64,000 nucleotides of DNA from Flavobacterium sp. (lineage in GTDB: Bacteria > Bacteroidota > Bacteroidia > Flavobacteriales > Flavobacteriaceae): NCBI GenBank assembly GCA_020403245.1, contig JADBYA010000009.1:62001-126000 (forward strand), given 5' to 3'. The notes beneath the pieces were generated by a model that saw only the letters and a program-made list of their open reading frames with translations, made no database searches and was not told the DNA's origin. Numbering within the stretch: position 1 is the stretch's first letter; each line of letters starts with the position of its first letter. Both the position numbers and the translations under genes were made by a program. Shown here in pieces: positions 8,686 to 17,574 of this stretch.

Positions 8686-8997
8686 CTATCTGACAATTAG
8701 TTTTCTAGTGGCGGTAGTGTCGCCTTCGGTAATTTTGATGATATACACTCCAGGAGGTATAGAAGTAATGTTTAATTCTCTAGACGAGATAGTAGTTTGC
8801 AATACTTTTTTTCCTAAAACATCAAAAATCATAATCTCTTTATCTAATGACGTTTTAGAAGTAATGTATATTTTACCATTACTAACAGGATTAGGATAAA
8901 AACCAAGCGTCTCGCCTTGTTGTTTTGCTTCTTGTGAAAAACTCACAAAAGAAAACAAACAGAACAGTAAGGTGATATTAAAGTATTTTTTTGTCAT
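8686..8997 (-). CDS. Short protein consisting of a signal peptide and a T9SS sorting domain
   Basis: A 103-residue protein: MTKKYFNITLLFCLFSFVSFSQ is a signal peptide, and almost all of the rest is a T9SS type A sorting domain (FYPNPVSNGKIYIT, IFDVLGKKVLQ, GVYIIKI, final KLIVR). It has almost no cargo, so it may be a remnant of a larger protein or a minimal secreted tail. The start at 8997 is chosen because it gives the signal peptide and has a promoter box 20 bp upstream; an in-frame extension to 9201 has no such support. Its sorting domain is similar to that of the gene at 6863-8581. Confidence 0.75.
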   Translation of the reverse strand: MTKKYFNITLLFCLFSFVSFSQEAKQQGETLGFYPNPVSNGKIYITSKTSLDKEIMIFDVLGKKVLQTTISSRELNITSIPPGVYIIKITEGDTTATRKLIVR

Positions 8998-9016
8998 GTC
9001 TTCAATTTGGTTGTTA

Positions 9017-9024
9017 CAAATATA
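9017..9024 (-). promoter_or_regulatory. -7 promoter box for the short T9SS gene
   Basis: On the minus strand TATATTTG matches TAnnTTTG, 20 bp upstream of the start at 8997. Confidence 0.55.
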
Positions 9025-9057
9025 TAAAAAACTTTTCAAATAGTATACCAAAAAAAA

Positions 9058-9082
9058 ACATCCCAAATTATTTTGGGATGTT
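9058..9082. terminator. Rho-independent terminator after the beta-helix lipoprotein gene
   Basis: ACATCCCAAA and TTTGGGATGT flank a 4-base loop, with T runs on both sides. On the minus strand it follows the stop at 9104 by about 20 bp. Confidence 0.75.
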
Positions 9083-9103
9083 TTTAACATATTTTGAATA
9101 GTC

Positions 9104-10303
9104 TTATTGGAATAAAGCCCAACCAGTTGCCCAAGAAGGAGCACTTGCGCCGCTTCCGGCACCAGTTGCAGTTGTAGTTTCTGTAAAAACAGCAGAAACA
9201 TCTGCGCTTACACCTGCTGTTGCTGGTGGAACTGGTGTTGTTCTTCCTGTTGATTTACGAGTAACATCAGCAAAAGTAACATTTGAAGCATCTAAAGTAC
9301 CTGCAGTAACAGCAGTAATACATTCATCGTGCTCAACATCAAAAGCATCAGCGAATCCTGTAATATGTACGTTTGAAAGTATTCCTCTAGTTCCTCTTCT
9401 TAGTTTTAAAGCATCATTTTCAGGATAAGTTGTATTAAGAGCAGTGCTACCAGGACCAACTAATGTTACATTGTTGATAGTTGGATTAGATAATGGTGTG
9501 TTAGAAAATCCTAATTCGAAATTATCAGCTTCAACACCTCTGTTCCCTTTACCAAAAGAAATTTTACCATACCAATTTGTATTGGTTCCGATCCATCCTT
9601 CTGTCCAGTCAAATTGATCATCTTCGTTTCCAAAAGAAACTAAATTTGAGGTATTCACTGTTCCTCCAAAAAATTCAAACCCGTCATCTGCTCCATGATA
9701 TGCTTGAACAAATTCTACAGTAGTTCCAGAACCAACACCAAATAAGGATAATCCATTAAACTCTTTTTCACTATTAAAAGCAGCACCACAGTATTCAAGT
9801 CTCAAATAACGAATAGTTCCAGAATTATCTGTTGCTGTTGTTCCGCCATAAGTTAATTCAGCTACTTCTGATTGTGCAGTTGATGCACCACCTGTAACTC
9901 TGTTAATTGGTGCTTTACCACAAATTACTAATCCACCCCAGTCACCAGGACCTTTTACTGTTAAACCACTAGTCATTATTACCGGATTATTAGCGGTACC
10001 GTTTATGTTAATCTTTCCACCTTGCGCTACTGCAATAAAAGAAGCAGTACCTCCTACACCTTCTATTCTAGTTCCTGCAGGAATGGTTAAGGTTGCACCT
10101 GTATTTACTTGTAATCTTCCTGTTAATTTATAAACTGTTCCAGCATTTAGAATTACTTCTCCGTCATTAATTTGTCCTTTAAAGTCAAGTGGATTTAATT
10201 CAAACGATGAGCTTGGACTATTGTTATCATCACTTGAACAGCTTGTTAAGAAACTAGCAGAAATTGCTAAAATTCCAAAAAATTTTAAAATTGAATTTTT
10301 CAT
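9104..10303 (-). CDS. Beta-helix-like surface lipoprotein linked to the TonB receptor
   Basis: A 399-residue protein. The N-terminus has a hydrophobic segment and lipobox ending LTSC, followed by SSDDNN, so it is probably lipidated and surface-exposed. The body repeats short G/N/T-rich strands (VYKLTGRLQV, ATLTIPAGTRI, GGKININGTANNP), as in right-handed beta-helix proteins. It lies downstream of a TonB receptor gene on the same strand with a 180-bp gap, and the pair suggests a shared role in uptake or capture of a nutrient. The substrate is not evident; the nearby PhoB/PhoR-like pair makes phosphate limitation a possible signal (inference). Confidence 0.7.
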   Translation of the reverse strand: MKNSILKFFGILAISASFLTSCSSDDNNSPSSSFELNPLDFKGQINDGEVILNAGTVYKLTGRLQVNTGATLTIPAGTRIEGVGGTASFIAVAQGGKININGTANNPVIMTSGLTVKGPGDWGGLVICGKAPINRVTGGASTAQSEVAELTYGGTTATDNSGTIRYLRLEYCGAAFNSEKEFNGLSLFGVGSGTTVEFVQAYHGADDGFEFFGGTVNTSNLVSFGNEDDQFDWTEGWIGTNTNWYGKISFGKGNRGVEADNFELGFSNTPLSNPTINNVTLVGPGSTALNTTYPENDALKLRRGTRGILSNVHITGFADAFDVEHDECITAVTAGTLDASNVTFADVTRKSTGRTTPVPPATAGVSADVSAVFTETTTATGAGSGASAPSWATGWALFQ

Positions 10304-10363
10304 TTTGTTTGTTGTTTTTATAGTTTACTATTGCAAATATCTAATCTAATCACTTTACTAAAG

Positions 10364-10391
10364 TTAACTAAACATCAAAGTTAGATTAACA
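10364..10391 (-). promoter_or_regulatory. Possible response-regulator site upstream of the beta-helix lipoprotein
   Basis: Two TTAAC words (10364 and 10386) lie 22 bp apart, two helical turns, in the gap between the lipoprotein and the TonB receptor. The same word recurs at 11-bp spacing at 13311 and 13322. This is a weak proposal based on spacing only. Confidence 0.3.
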
Positions 10392-10439
10392 AATACTTTA
10401 TTTAATATTAATATAATGTTAGCTATGTTACCAAATAAT

Positions 10440-10462
10440 AAAGCGGTCAAAATGACCGCTTT
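10440..10462 (-). terminator. Terminator hairpin after the TonB receptor gene
   Basis: AAAGCGGTCA and TGACCGCTTT form a 10-bp stem with a 3-base loop, 22 bp past the stop at 10484. The following T tract is interrupted (TTTATTATTT), so termination may be partial and allow reading into the lipoprotein gene. Confidence 0.65.
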
Positions 10463-10483
10463 GTGTATATAGTTGTTGTTATT

Positions 10484-13225
10484 TTAAAATTGATAGTTAA
10501 GATTTAAACTAAAATTAATTCCTTTTTTATAGGATAACATTTTTACATCTCCATTAGAGTTTTCTTGAGTTCTTTCAATTGTAGGGTCTAATAAATTTCT
10601 TGCTATTAATGATAATCCTAAGTTTTTATTTATTTTTAATCTATTAATCAAATCTAATGTACCCACTGCTTTGTCAACAAGATTTCCATTTCCGTTAGTT
10701 CCAATGGCATTTATTCTATCAGAAAAATAGGTAAAAGCCAAAGTAGATGTTAATGAGGTGTTTTTGTCATTCCACTCTTTAAAATAAGTTACATCAGCAT
10801 TTATTAATAAATCGGAAGCTCCGGTAAAGGCACTATTCGTGTCGGTGAAAGCAACATTATAATTGGTTTCTCTTTGAATTTTTTCGGCATCAAGATCTTG
10901 AGAAGTGTACAAATAAGAAACATTTAAACCCGAAGATATTTTTGCTCCATTTTCTTGACTAAAAATATTTTTTCTAATTTCAAGTTCAGCACCAGTGGCA
11001 TAACCGGTATCTCCTGTATTTACAAACGAAACGTCATTGGTAGAAGAAGCAATTGTAATTTCGTTTATTGGGTTTTGAATGTATTTTCCAAAGGCAGTAA
11101 CCGAAACAACTTCGTCAGATTTTGGGAAAAACTCCCATTTTAAATCTAAATTGTAATTATCTGATTCATATAAATCAGGATTACCAATTTTTACTTGAAG
11201 TACTTCTTCATAAAGAAACAAAGCTCTTTCTTTAAATTGTGGTAAAGTATAAGTTTTGCTTGCACCCAATCTTAGGTTTTGTTTCTCGTTTAATTCATAT
11301 TTCATGATTAAGCTTGGTAAAAAAGCCGTTTTTTCTAGTTTATCATTTCCAACATCCCCTAATTGAGTATCCCAATTTACTTCTTGGCTAATTTGCTCCG
11401 TTCTTAAACCTAAAATAGTAGTTAGTTTTTTAAATTTATATTCTGTATTAACATAACCTGCATTAATTAATAATTCACCGTCGTAGGATTGAGGTCTTGT
11501 TGCGTTTGGAACCTGCGAGTTTCCTCTGAAGGTTGTGATTTCAAAAGCACCGTTCGCAAAGTTTTGTTGATTATAAAATAAGTCTAGATTGTTTGGGTCA
11601 ACAACCGTAGTTTCAAACCCTTGATTGGCTCTAAAATTAAATTGGTTTGCTAATAATTCTCTGTTTTTTAATCTGAGATTATAACCAGCGGTAATTTTTC
11701 CTAAATAATCACCTTCATTATTTTTTTTGAATTTATAATCTACACTTGCTTTGGCCGCTATTTCATCTTCATTAATGTTTTGGAAATACCTGTGGTTATC
11801 TGGTCTAGAAATATTAGAAAGGATATATCCATTGGTTCCTTTTCTGAAAATATTTTGAACTCTATCGGGTTGATCACTTTCTACAGTATTGTATGAAACA
11901 CCCCAATTGGCAGAGTATTTTTCGCCAAATTTGTGTTCTCCTAACAATTGGTTTATCATCAATTGATTTCTTTCATAAAAAAATCTACGCAACAAACCAT
12001 TACCATCATTGGCAATATCTACAATAAAACCTTCATATTCTTCTTTAGATTGGTTCGATGTATTAATATATATAGAATTAAAGTTGATTTTATTGTTGGA
12101 ATTGATTTTGTATGCTACGTTACCCATAATAGTCGTGTTTGTGGCAAAGCTATTTTGTCTAAAGTCTGTAAAATCTTTATTGGCTACTCCAAGGCCATTT
12201 ACACTTCCTTTGGCAGAACCATCGGTTAGGGCATTAAATTCATTGCTGTAATTTGCTGTTCCAAAAAGGCTTAACTTGCCTTCATCACCTATTGAATAAG
12301 ATGATCCAGCAGAAATCCCTAAATTTCCGGCATAAGGAGTCTTATTTTCTAATTGTAAAGTTTCAAAGTTATAGGCAGTAAGTGGATTATTTGGTTGAGA
12401 AGTGGTGCTAAATCCAGTGATGTCCTGTCCTTTTTGTAAAGAGAATTCATCTAAATCGATAGCATTGGTATTCGCTTTTGATCCTATATCAATTTTCACA
12501 AATCCTTTTCCTTTATAATCTTTAGAAACAATATCTACGTTTCCTCCAGCAAAATCGCCATAAAGTTTACTTCCGTATACTTTATCTATACCAACCGACT
12601 CTACGATATCAGTACTAAAAATATCTAAATTGATATTCTTTTTTTCAGGATTATTAGAGGGTACAGGCAATCCATTAATAGTAGTTGAATTGTATCGGTC
12701 GCCCAAACCTCTAACGAAAATATTACCAGAACCCTCTTGTTTTGTAATCCCTGTAGTTTTGGTAACTGCAGTTGCTACATCACTAACTCCTTTTCGTGAC
12801 ATTTCTTGCGCACCAATACTTTGCTTAATTTCAACTGCGTTTTTTTGCTCCATTAAAAGTGCCGTTTCTTTTTCTCGGCTTACTGTGTTTTGAATAACAA
12901 CATCTTTTAATTGATAGCTGCCTGAGCCAAGTGCCTTGTTTATAGTTACCGTTTCACCTGCCTTTACTTCCACTTTTTCTTCGATGGTTTCGTATCCTAA
13001 AAAGCTAAACTGAATAGTATAGGTTCCAGCATCAACTGAAATAGAATATTTTCCTTTATCGTCAGATGTAACTCCAATAGAAGTTCCTTTCAACATTACA
13101 TTAGCAAAAGGCAAAGGTTCATTATTTAAATCTTTATCTGTTAAAGTACCAGTAATAGTTCCTTTGTTTTGAGCAAAACCAAGAACTGTTAGTAGTAAAA
13201 AAGTAACAATTAATTTAAGTTTCAT
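10484..13225 (-). CDS. TonB-dependent receptor with carboxypeptidase-like regulatory domain
   Basis: A 913-residue outer-membrane receptor. Signal peptide MKLKLIVTFLLLTVLGFAQ; then a carboxypeptidase-regulatory-like beta domain (residues about 20-105, with GTITGTLTDKDLN); then the plug (KTTGITKQEGSGNIFVRGLG, NSTTINGLP). The rest is a long beta barrel that ends in the expected aromatic residue (LNLNYQF). It imports a large or scarce substrate using TonB energy. It is divergent from a PhoB/PhoR-like two-component system and upstream of a surface lipoprotein, so it may belong to that regulon (inference). No SusD-like partner is present. Confidence 0.92.
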   Translation of the reverse strand: MKLKLIVTFLLLTVLGFAQNKGTITGTLTDKDLNNEPLPFANVMLKGTSIGVTSDDKGKYSISVDAGTYTIQFSFLGYETIEEKVEVKAGETVTINKALGSGSYQLKDVVIQNTVSREKETALLMEQKNAVEIKQSIGAQEMSRKGVSDVATAVTKTTGITKQEGSGNIFVRGLGDRYNSTTINGLPVPSNNPEKKNINLDIFSTDIVESVGIDKVYGSKLYGDFAGGNVDIVSKDYKGKGFVKIDIGSKANTNAIDLDEFSLQKGQDITGFSTTSQPNNPLTAYNFETLQLENKTPYAGNLGISAGSSYSIGDEGKLSLFGTANYSNEFNALTDGSAKGSVNGLGVANKDFTDFRQNSFATNTTIMGNVAYKINSNNKINFNSIYINTSNQSKEEYEGFIVDIANDGNGLLRRFFYERNQLMINQLLGEHKFGEKYSANWGVSYNTVESDQPDRVQNIFRKGTNGYILSNISRPDNHRYFQNINEDEIAAKASVDYKFKKNNEGDYLGKITAGYNLRLKNRELLANQFNFRANQGFETTVVDPNNLDLFYNQQNFANGAFEITTFRGNSQVPNATRPQSYDGELLINAGYVNTEYKFKKLTTILGLRTEQISQEVNWDTQLGDVGNDKLEKTAFLPSLIMKYELNEKQNLRLGASKTYTLPQFKERALFLYEEVLQVKIGNPDLYESDNYNLDLKWEFFPKSDEVVSVTAFGKYIQNPINEITIASSTNDVSFVNTGDTGYATGAELEIRKNIFSQENGAKISSGLNVSYLYTSQDLDAEKIQRETNYNVAFTDTNSAFTGASDLLINADVTYFKEWNDKNTSLTSTLAFTYFSDRINAIGTNGNGNLVDKAVGTLDLINRLKINKNLGLSLIARNLLDPTIERTQENSNGDVKMLSYKKGINFSLNLNYQF

Positions 13226-13310
13226 TTTGTCTTGTTTAATTTTGGTGCAAAGGAACTGCGGTAGTGTAAAGAGCGTGTTACTTCAATATTATGATTTTGT
13301 ATTTTTAGCA

Positions 13311-13346
13311 TTAACAAATTGTTAACAGATTAAATTATGGTTAACT
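13311..13346 (+). promoter_or_regulatory. TTAACA direct repeats between the TonB receptor and the two-component genes
   Basis: TTAACA at 13311 and TTAACA at 13322 are 11 bp apart, followed by TTAACT at 13341. Spaced hexamers of this form are typical of OmpR/PhoB-family binding sites, and TTAACA resembles the Bacillus PhoP box. The position between divergent genes fits control of either side. Confidence 0.45.
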
Positions 13347-13417
13347 ACCATTTTATTTTTTATAATCATTTTGTATTATCTTTACATTTACATCCACAGA
13401 AAAAAAATGTGTCCGTT

Positions 13418-14101
13418 ATGAAAAAAAAAGACATTAAGATTTTATTGGTTGATGATGAACAAGATATCTTAGAAATTGTGGGTTACAACCTCTCACAAGA
13501 AGGATATCAAGTTAGTACTGCCATCAATGGTAAAGAGGCCATTATCAAGGCTAAAAAAGAGTTGCCACATCTTATCATTATGGATGTAATGATGCCCGAA
13601 ATGGATGGTATGGAAGCTTGTGAAGCTATTCGTAAATTACCCGAATTGAGTAATGTTCTCATAACTTTTTTAACCGCAAGAAGTGAGGATTATTCTCAAG
13701 TAGCCGGTTTTGATGCTGGTGCGGATGATTATATTACAAAACCAATCAAACCAAAATTATTAGTAAGTAAAGTAAAGGCATTACTTCGTCGATTAAAAAG
13801 TGATGAACATGCATCAGAAACACTTAATGTAGGCGGAATTGAAATAAACAGAGAAGAATACAAAATCATTAAAGAAGGTTTTGAAATTGTACTTCCTCGA
13901 AAAGAATTTGAATTATTTTATCTATTAGCTTCTAAGCCAGGCAAGGTTTTTAAACGAGAAGAAATTCTCGATAAAGTTTGGGGAAATGAAGTTATTGTTG
14001 GCGGAAGGACCATTGATGTCCATATTAGAAAATTGCGCGAAAAAATAGGAGAAGATTTATTCAAAACTATTAAAGGTGTTGGCTATAAATTAGAAGTATA
14101 A
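13418..14101 (+). CDS. PhoB-like response regulator (OmpR family)
   Basis: A 227-residue regulator. The N-terminal receiver has the acidic pair in LVDDEQD, the phosphoacceptor Asp in LIIMDVMMPEMDG, and the conserved K in YITKPIKP. The C-terminal winged helix ends with HIRKLREKIGEDLFKTIKGV and GYKLEV, as in PhoB/PhoP. The start at 13418 is chosen because it gives a standard N-terminus; the longer reading from 13337 adds an atypical hydrophobic tail. The histidine kinase gene begins at the base after this stop, so the two are translated together. Phosphate sensing is suggested by similarity, not shown. Confidence 0.9.
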   Translation: MKKKDIKILLVDDEQDILEIVGYNLSQEGYQVSTAINGKEAIIKAKKELPHLIIMDVMMPEMDGMEACEAIRKLPELSNVLITFLTARSEDYSQVAGFDAGADDYITKPIKPKLLVSKVKALLRRLKSDEHASETLNVGGIEINREEYKIIKEGFEIVLPRKEFELFYLLASKPGKVFKREEILDKVWGNEVIVGGRTIDVHIRKLREKIGEDLFKTIKGVGYKLEV

Positions 14102-15145
14102 ATGGGAATAAAATTCAAGAAAACATATACTTTTGCGCTAATTTCAACTTTATACATTACCGTTTTTTCTTCAGGTTTTCTTTCGATTTTGTTGTGGATT
14201 TTTCACGAGTTTTCAATGCCAGTTATCCTTCTTTTTGCTATTTCTATTGCTACTTTTTCTTTTTTTGTAATTCAATATCGTGTAGAAAGATTTATCTACA
14301 GAAGAGTAAAAAAAATCTATGATGATGTTTCCCTTCTAGAATCGACCTCTTTTAGAAATCAACCCATTACTACCGATATGGCAACCTTAACCAAACAGGT
14401 TAAAAAGTTTGCTACCGATAAAAAACTAGAAATAGAAACACTAAAAGTGCGTGAGGAATACCGTAGAGAATTCCTTGGGAATGTTTCCCATGAGCTCAAA
14501 ACGCCATTGTTCACTGTGCAAGGTTATCTGGCAACTTTGCTTGATGGCGCTATTAATGATAAAAATGTGCGCAAGAAATACCTGGAGCGTGCTGAAAAAG
14601 GAGTAGAGCGTTTAATCTATATTGTGGAAGATTTAGACATGATTTCTAAACTTGAAATGGGTGATGTAAACCTCGAAATGTCATTGTTTAACATAGTAGA
14701 ATTGGTTCAAAATGTTTTTGATTTATTGGAAATGAAAGCCGATAAAAAAAACATTATCCTAATGTTTGATAGAAGATATAGTAAGCCAATCAAAGTTTTT
14801 GCCGACAAAGAAAAAATTCAACAAGTTTTAACAAATCTAGTCATGAACTCCATAAAATATGGTAAAGAAAATGGCACCACTGAAGTGAGTATTGAAGATT
14901 TAGTTAACGACAAATTAATTGTTCGCATTAAAGATAATGGAGAAGGAATAGAAAAACATAATATTCCTAGACTTTTTGAGCGCTTTTTCAGAGTTGACAA
15001 AAGTGGCGCAAGAAGCGAGGGAGGTTCAGGTCTTGGACTTTCCATCGTGAAACATATTATTGAAGCTCACGGCGAAAAAATTTATATTGAAAGTGAATTT
15101 GGAAAAGGTTCTGAATTTTCATTCACTCTTGAAAAGGATAAATAA
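14102..15145 (+). CDS. PhoR-like sensor histidine kinase
   Basis: A 347-residue membrane kinase. Two hydrophobic segments near residues 9-35 and 40-60 anchor it, with almost no periplasmic loop, so it may sense through partners or the membrane. The phosphoacceptor is in FLGNVSHELKTPL. The ATPase domain has an N box (LVMNSIKYG), DNGEGI and a G-rich GGSGLGLSIVKH. It forms a pair with the regulator directly upstream. Its last 27 bases overlap the convergent glycosyltransferase gene. Confidence 0.9.
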   Translation: MGIKFKKTYTFALISTLYITVFSSGFLSILLWIFHEFSMPVILLFAISIATFSFFVIQYRVERFIYRRVKKIYDDVSLLESTSFRNQPITTDMATLTKQVKKFATDKKLEIETLKVREEYRREFLGNVSHELKTPLFTVQGYLATLLDGAINDKNVRKKYLERAEKGVERLIYIVEDLDMISKLEMGDVNLEMSLFNIVELVQNVFDLLEMKADKKNIILMFDRRYSKPIKVFADKEKIQQVLTNLVMNSIKYGKENGTTEVSIEDLVNDKLIVRIKDNGEGIEKHNIPRLFERFFRVDKSGARSEGGSGLGLSIVKHIIEAHGEKIYIESEFGKGSEFSFTLEKDK

Positions 15146-16183
15146 TTGTTTCCAATTATTTGACTTCTTCAATTTAGGCAATCCTTTGTATAATTCGATT
15201 TCCATTAGGTTTTCAATTCTAAATTCATCTTGTTTGGCAAAGGGTGTAATTCCATTTCTTTTGTATTTCTTAGCTAAATACTCTTGTTCAAATTGTCCTG
15301 GTGTTGGAATAAAAAATGCTTTTTTCTCCAACTTAGCTAAGTCCATTACACTTGAGTATCCTGATCGACACAAGACCATCTCACTTTCGTTAATAGAAGT
15401 TTCAATTTCATTTGAAGTCATAAAGTTGTAATAGGTAATATTCTTTATGACTTCTTTTTTTTGTTCGGGTTCTAATTTTCCCTTAATGAAAATTACCTCA
15501 CCCTTGTAATTTTGAAGTTTGGCAATTAGTTTTTCTTCCAGCATTGTTCGCTGAGGTTCTGGTCCAGAAATGATAACCATCAATTGGTATTTTATAGGCA
15601 ATTCTTTTTTCTCCAATCGGCTTAATGGGCCAATGTATTTTAACGTTAAAGAACTATCTTCTATATGACCTAATTTTCCAGTTAGATTAGGAATTTCTTG
15701 AAAGTCTGGAATCCAACATTCCGTAAATTTTTTGATATAATGTTGGTGTAGTTTGCTCGAAATCCAAGTTGTTTTACCTGATAAAACATTTAATTGATGT
15801 GTGATGAAAACACTTGGAATTTTTTTATTTCGAACCCCCAAACGATTATCAGAAATAATGCCTTTTAAGTCAAATGTTGTTACAAGATTTTTAACTAATT
15901 TCTTTTCTTCAAAAATAGCTTGAATCATCTTCGGACTATTTTTTATCAGTTTCCATTTAAAATTGGCACCGTCTACGGCATATTCAATATCATAAGAAGG
16001 CAATACTACGGATTGTAAATAGGGAAATTCCTTTTGAAGTAATTCCAACGCAATACCATCTGAAGCAATAATTGGTGTAAACCCTTTTTTCTCTAACTCC
16101 CGAATAATCGGAATGCAACGAGTGGCGTGGCCCAAACCCCAATTTAAAGGAGCAACGAGAATATGATTTGTAGAATTTTTCAA
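15119..16183 (-). CDS. Glycosyltransferase related to the MurG/GT28 C-domain family
   Basis: A 354-residue protein. The N-terminus HILVAPLNWGLGHATRCIPI matches the glycine-rich acceptor-side motif of GT-B enzymes of the MurG type (GxGHxxR). The C-terminal half contains a donor-binding segment CRSGYSSVMDLAKLEKKA and PTPGQFEQEYLA, as in GT28 C-domains. It probably transfers a sugar onto a lipid or cell-surface acceptor. It overlaps the 3' end of the kinase gene by 27 bp and is preceded by a promoter box, so it is transcribed on its own. Confidence 0.8.
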   Translation of the reverse strand: MKNSTNHILVAPLNWGLGHATRCIPIIRELEKKGFTPIIASDGIALELLQKEFPYLQSVVLPSYDIEYAVDGANFKWKLIKNSPKMIQAIFEEKKLVKNLVTTFDLKGIISDNRLGVRNKKIPSVFITHQLNVLSGKTTWISSKLHQHYIKKFTECWIPDFQEIPNLTGKLGHIEDSSLTLKYIGPLSRLEKKELPIKYQLMVIISGPEPQRTMLEEKLIAKLQNYKGEVIFIKGKLEPEQKKEVIKNITYYNFMTSNEIETSINESEMVLCRSGYSSVMDLAKLEKKAFFIPTPGQFEQEYLAKKYKRNGITPFAKQDEFRIENLMEIELYKGLPKLKKSNNWKQLFILFKSE

Positions 16184-16209
16184 GGAGTGAAATTATTATT
16201 TTAAGATTG

Positions 16210-16217
16210 CAAAGTTA
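16210..16217 (-). promoter_or_regulatory. -7 promoter box for the GT28-like gene
   Basis: On the minus strand TAACTTTG matches TAnnTTTG, 26 bp upstream of the start at 16183. Confidence 0.55.
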
Positions 16218-16269
16218 AAAAGAAATTGAATAGTGTATATTTCCTTAATTTTACCAAAAAATTAAGTTT

Positions 16270-16944
16270 GTGGGAAGTAAGAATAAATTAAAACGCTTTA
16301 AGGAAAACGAAACTTTTGAAAATGTTTTTCAACCAACAAGAGAAGAAGTTGTAGGAAGTGAATTCCCTTTGCTAGGAAAATGGAATACTACCTTTTTTAA
16401 AAATGATAATCCCATCATAATTGAACTAGGTTGCGGAAAAGGTGAATATTCTGTTGGGTTAGCCCAACGTTATCCTAATAAGAATTTTGTTGGGATTGAT
16501 ATTAAAGGGGCCAGATTTTGGCGTGGTGCAAAAACCGCTGTCGAGGGTGGAATGCGAAACGTGGCTTTCGTTCGAACACAAATTGAGTTGATCAATTTCA
16601 TTTTTGACGAAAACGAAGTAGATGAAATTTGGATAACGTTTCCCGATCCGCAAATAAAATACAAACGAACAAAACACCGAATGACCAACTCAAAATTTAT
16701 GCAGTTGTACAAAAAAATATTGAAACCTAACGGCATAGTAAACCTCAAAACCGATAGTGAATTTATGCATGGCTATACATTAGGATTGCTTCATGGTGAA
16801 GGTCACGAAGTAGTCTATGCTAATCACAATGTGTATAAAAATGAAGGCGCACCAAGTGAGGTTACTCAAATTCAAACATTTTACGAAAACCAATATTTGG
16901 AAACTGACAAAGCAATTACGTATATTCGTTTCAAAATCAAATAG
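16270..16944 (+). CDS. trmB: tRNA (guanine-N7)-methyltransferase
   Basis: A 224-residue SAM enzyme that methylates G46 of tRNA. The SAM loop is IELGCGKGEYSVGLA near residues 57-71, and the family's FPDPQ motif is in ITFPDPQIKYKRTKHRM. The start codon is GTG at 16270, which gives the common N-terminus MGSKNKLKRF. The stop is followed at once by the ATG of the LysE-like gene, and then 3 bp later by the alkyltransferase-like gene, so the three form an operon. Confidence 0.93.
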   Translation: MGSKNKLKRFKENETFENVFQPTREEVVGSEFPLLGKWNTTFFKNDNPIIIELGCGKGEYSVGLAQRYPNKNFVGIDIKGARFWRGAKTAVEGGMRNVAFVRTQIELINFIFDENEVDEIWITFPDPQIKYKRTKHRMTNSKFMQLYKKILKPNGIVNLKTDSEFMHGYTLGLLHGEGHEVVYANHNVYKNEGAPSEVTQIQTFYENQYLETDKAITYIRFKIK

Positions 16945-17571
16945 ATGACTGTATTTCTTCCTTTTGTATTGGGTTTTTGCATTTCATTTCTGGCAGCTTT
17001 TCTTCCAGGATTGATCAATATGACAGCGGCAAAAATTAGCTTGAATGAAGGAAAAAGTGGTGCCCTAAGTTTTGCTTTTGGTGCCGCAAGTATTATTTTA
17101 TTTCAAACATTACTAGCATTACTTTTTGCTCGATTCATAAGCAATCATCTAGAAATTGTATCCACTATAGAAGAAATTGCAATTTTTATCTTTACTGGAT
17201 TGAGTATTTATTTTTTTTGGGTTGCAAAAAAACCTAAGAAGATAAAAACCGACATCAAAGTAAAAGGGAAGTCCAATCGTTTTTTTTTAGGAATGTTATT
17301 GTCATCACTAAATTTATTACCTATACCTTTCTACGTTTTTACAAGTATTAGTTTGGCATCATCAGGATATTTTAGTTTTAACAAAATTCCTATCGCTACA
17401 TTTGTAACAGGTGTTGTTAGTGGCTCTTTTTTTATATTTTATCTATATATAGTTGCTTTTAAAAGGATTGAAAAGAAAACTGAATTTTTATTCCATAATT
17501 TCAACAACATCATTGGTTCGGTTACTGCTTTTATTGCTATAATTACTCTCTACAAACTTATTTATGGTTAG
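16945..17571 (+). CDS. LysE-family amino-acid exporter-like membrane protein
   Basis: A 208-residue membrane protein with about six hydrophobic segments, starting VFLPFVLGFCISFLAAFLPG. The N-terminal pattern GFCxSFLAAFLPGLINMTAAK and the spacing of the segments resemble the LysE/RhtB exporters, though the sequence is divergent. The transported substrate is unknown. The gene starts on the base after the trmB stop and ends 3 bp before the alkyltransferase-like gene. Confidence 0.7.
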   Translation: MTVFLPFVLGFCISFLAAFLPGLINMTAAKISLNEGKSGALSFAFGAASIILFQTLLALLFARFISNHLEIVSTIEEIAIFIFTGLSIYFFWVAKKPKKIKTDIKVKGKSNRFFLGMLLSSLNLLPIPFYVFTSISLASSGYFSFNKIPIATFVTGVVSGSFFIFYLYIVAFKRIEKKTEFLFHNFNNIIGSVTAFIAIITLYKLIYG

Positions 17572-17574
17572 CAT

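Noticed and set aside
8998..9201. Longer start for the short T9SS gene
   Set aside because: The extension would cross the promoter box and terminator and remove the signal peptide from the N-terminus.
9104..9201. Overlap of the short T9SS gene with the lipoprotein gene
   Set aside because: It exists only if the unsupported long start is used; with the start at 8997 the genes are separate.
13337..13417. N-terminal extension of the PhoB-like regulator
   Set aside because: It encodes an atypical tail (FIFYNHFVLSLHLHP) and covers the possible regulator-binding words; the standard receiver begins at 13418.
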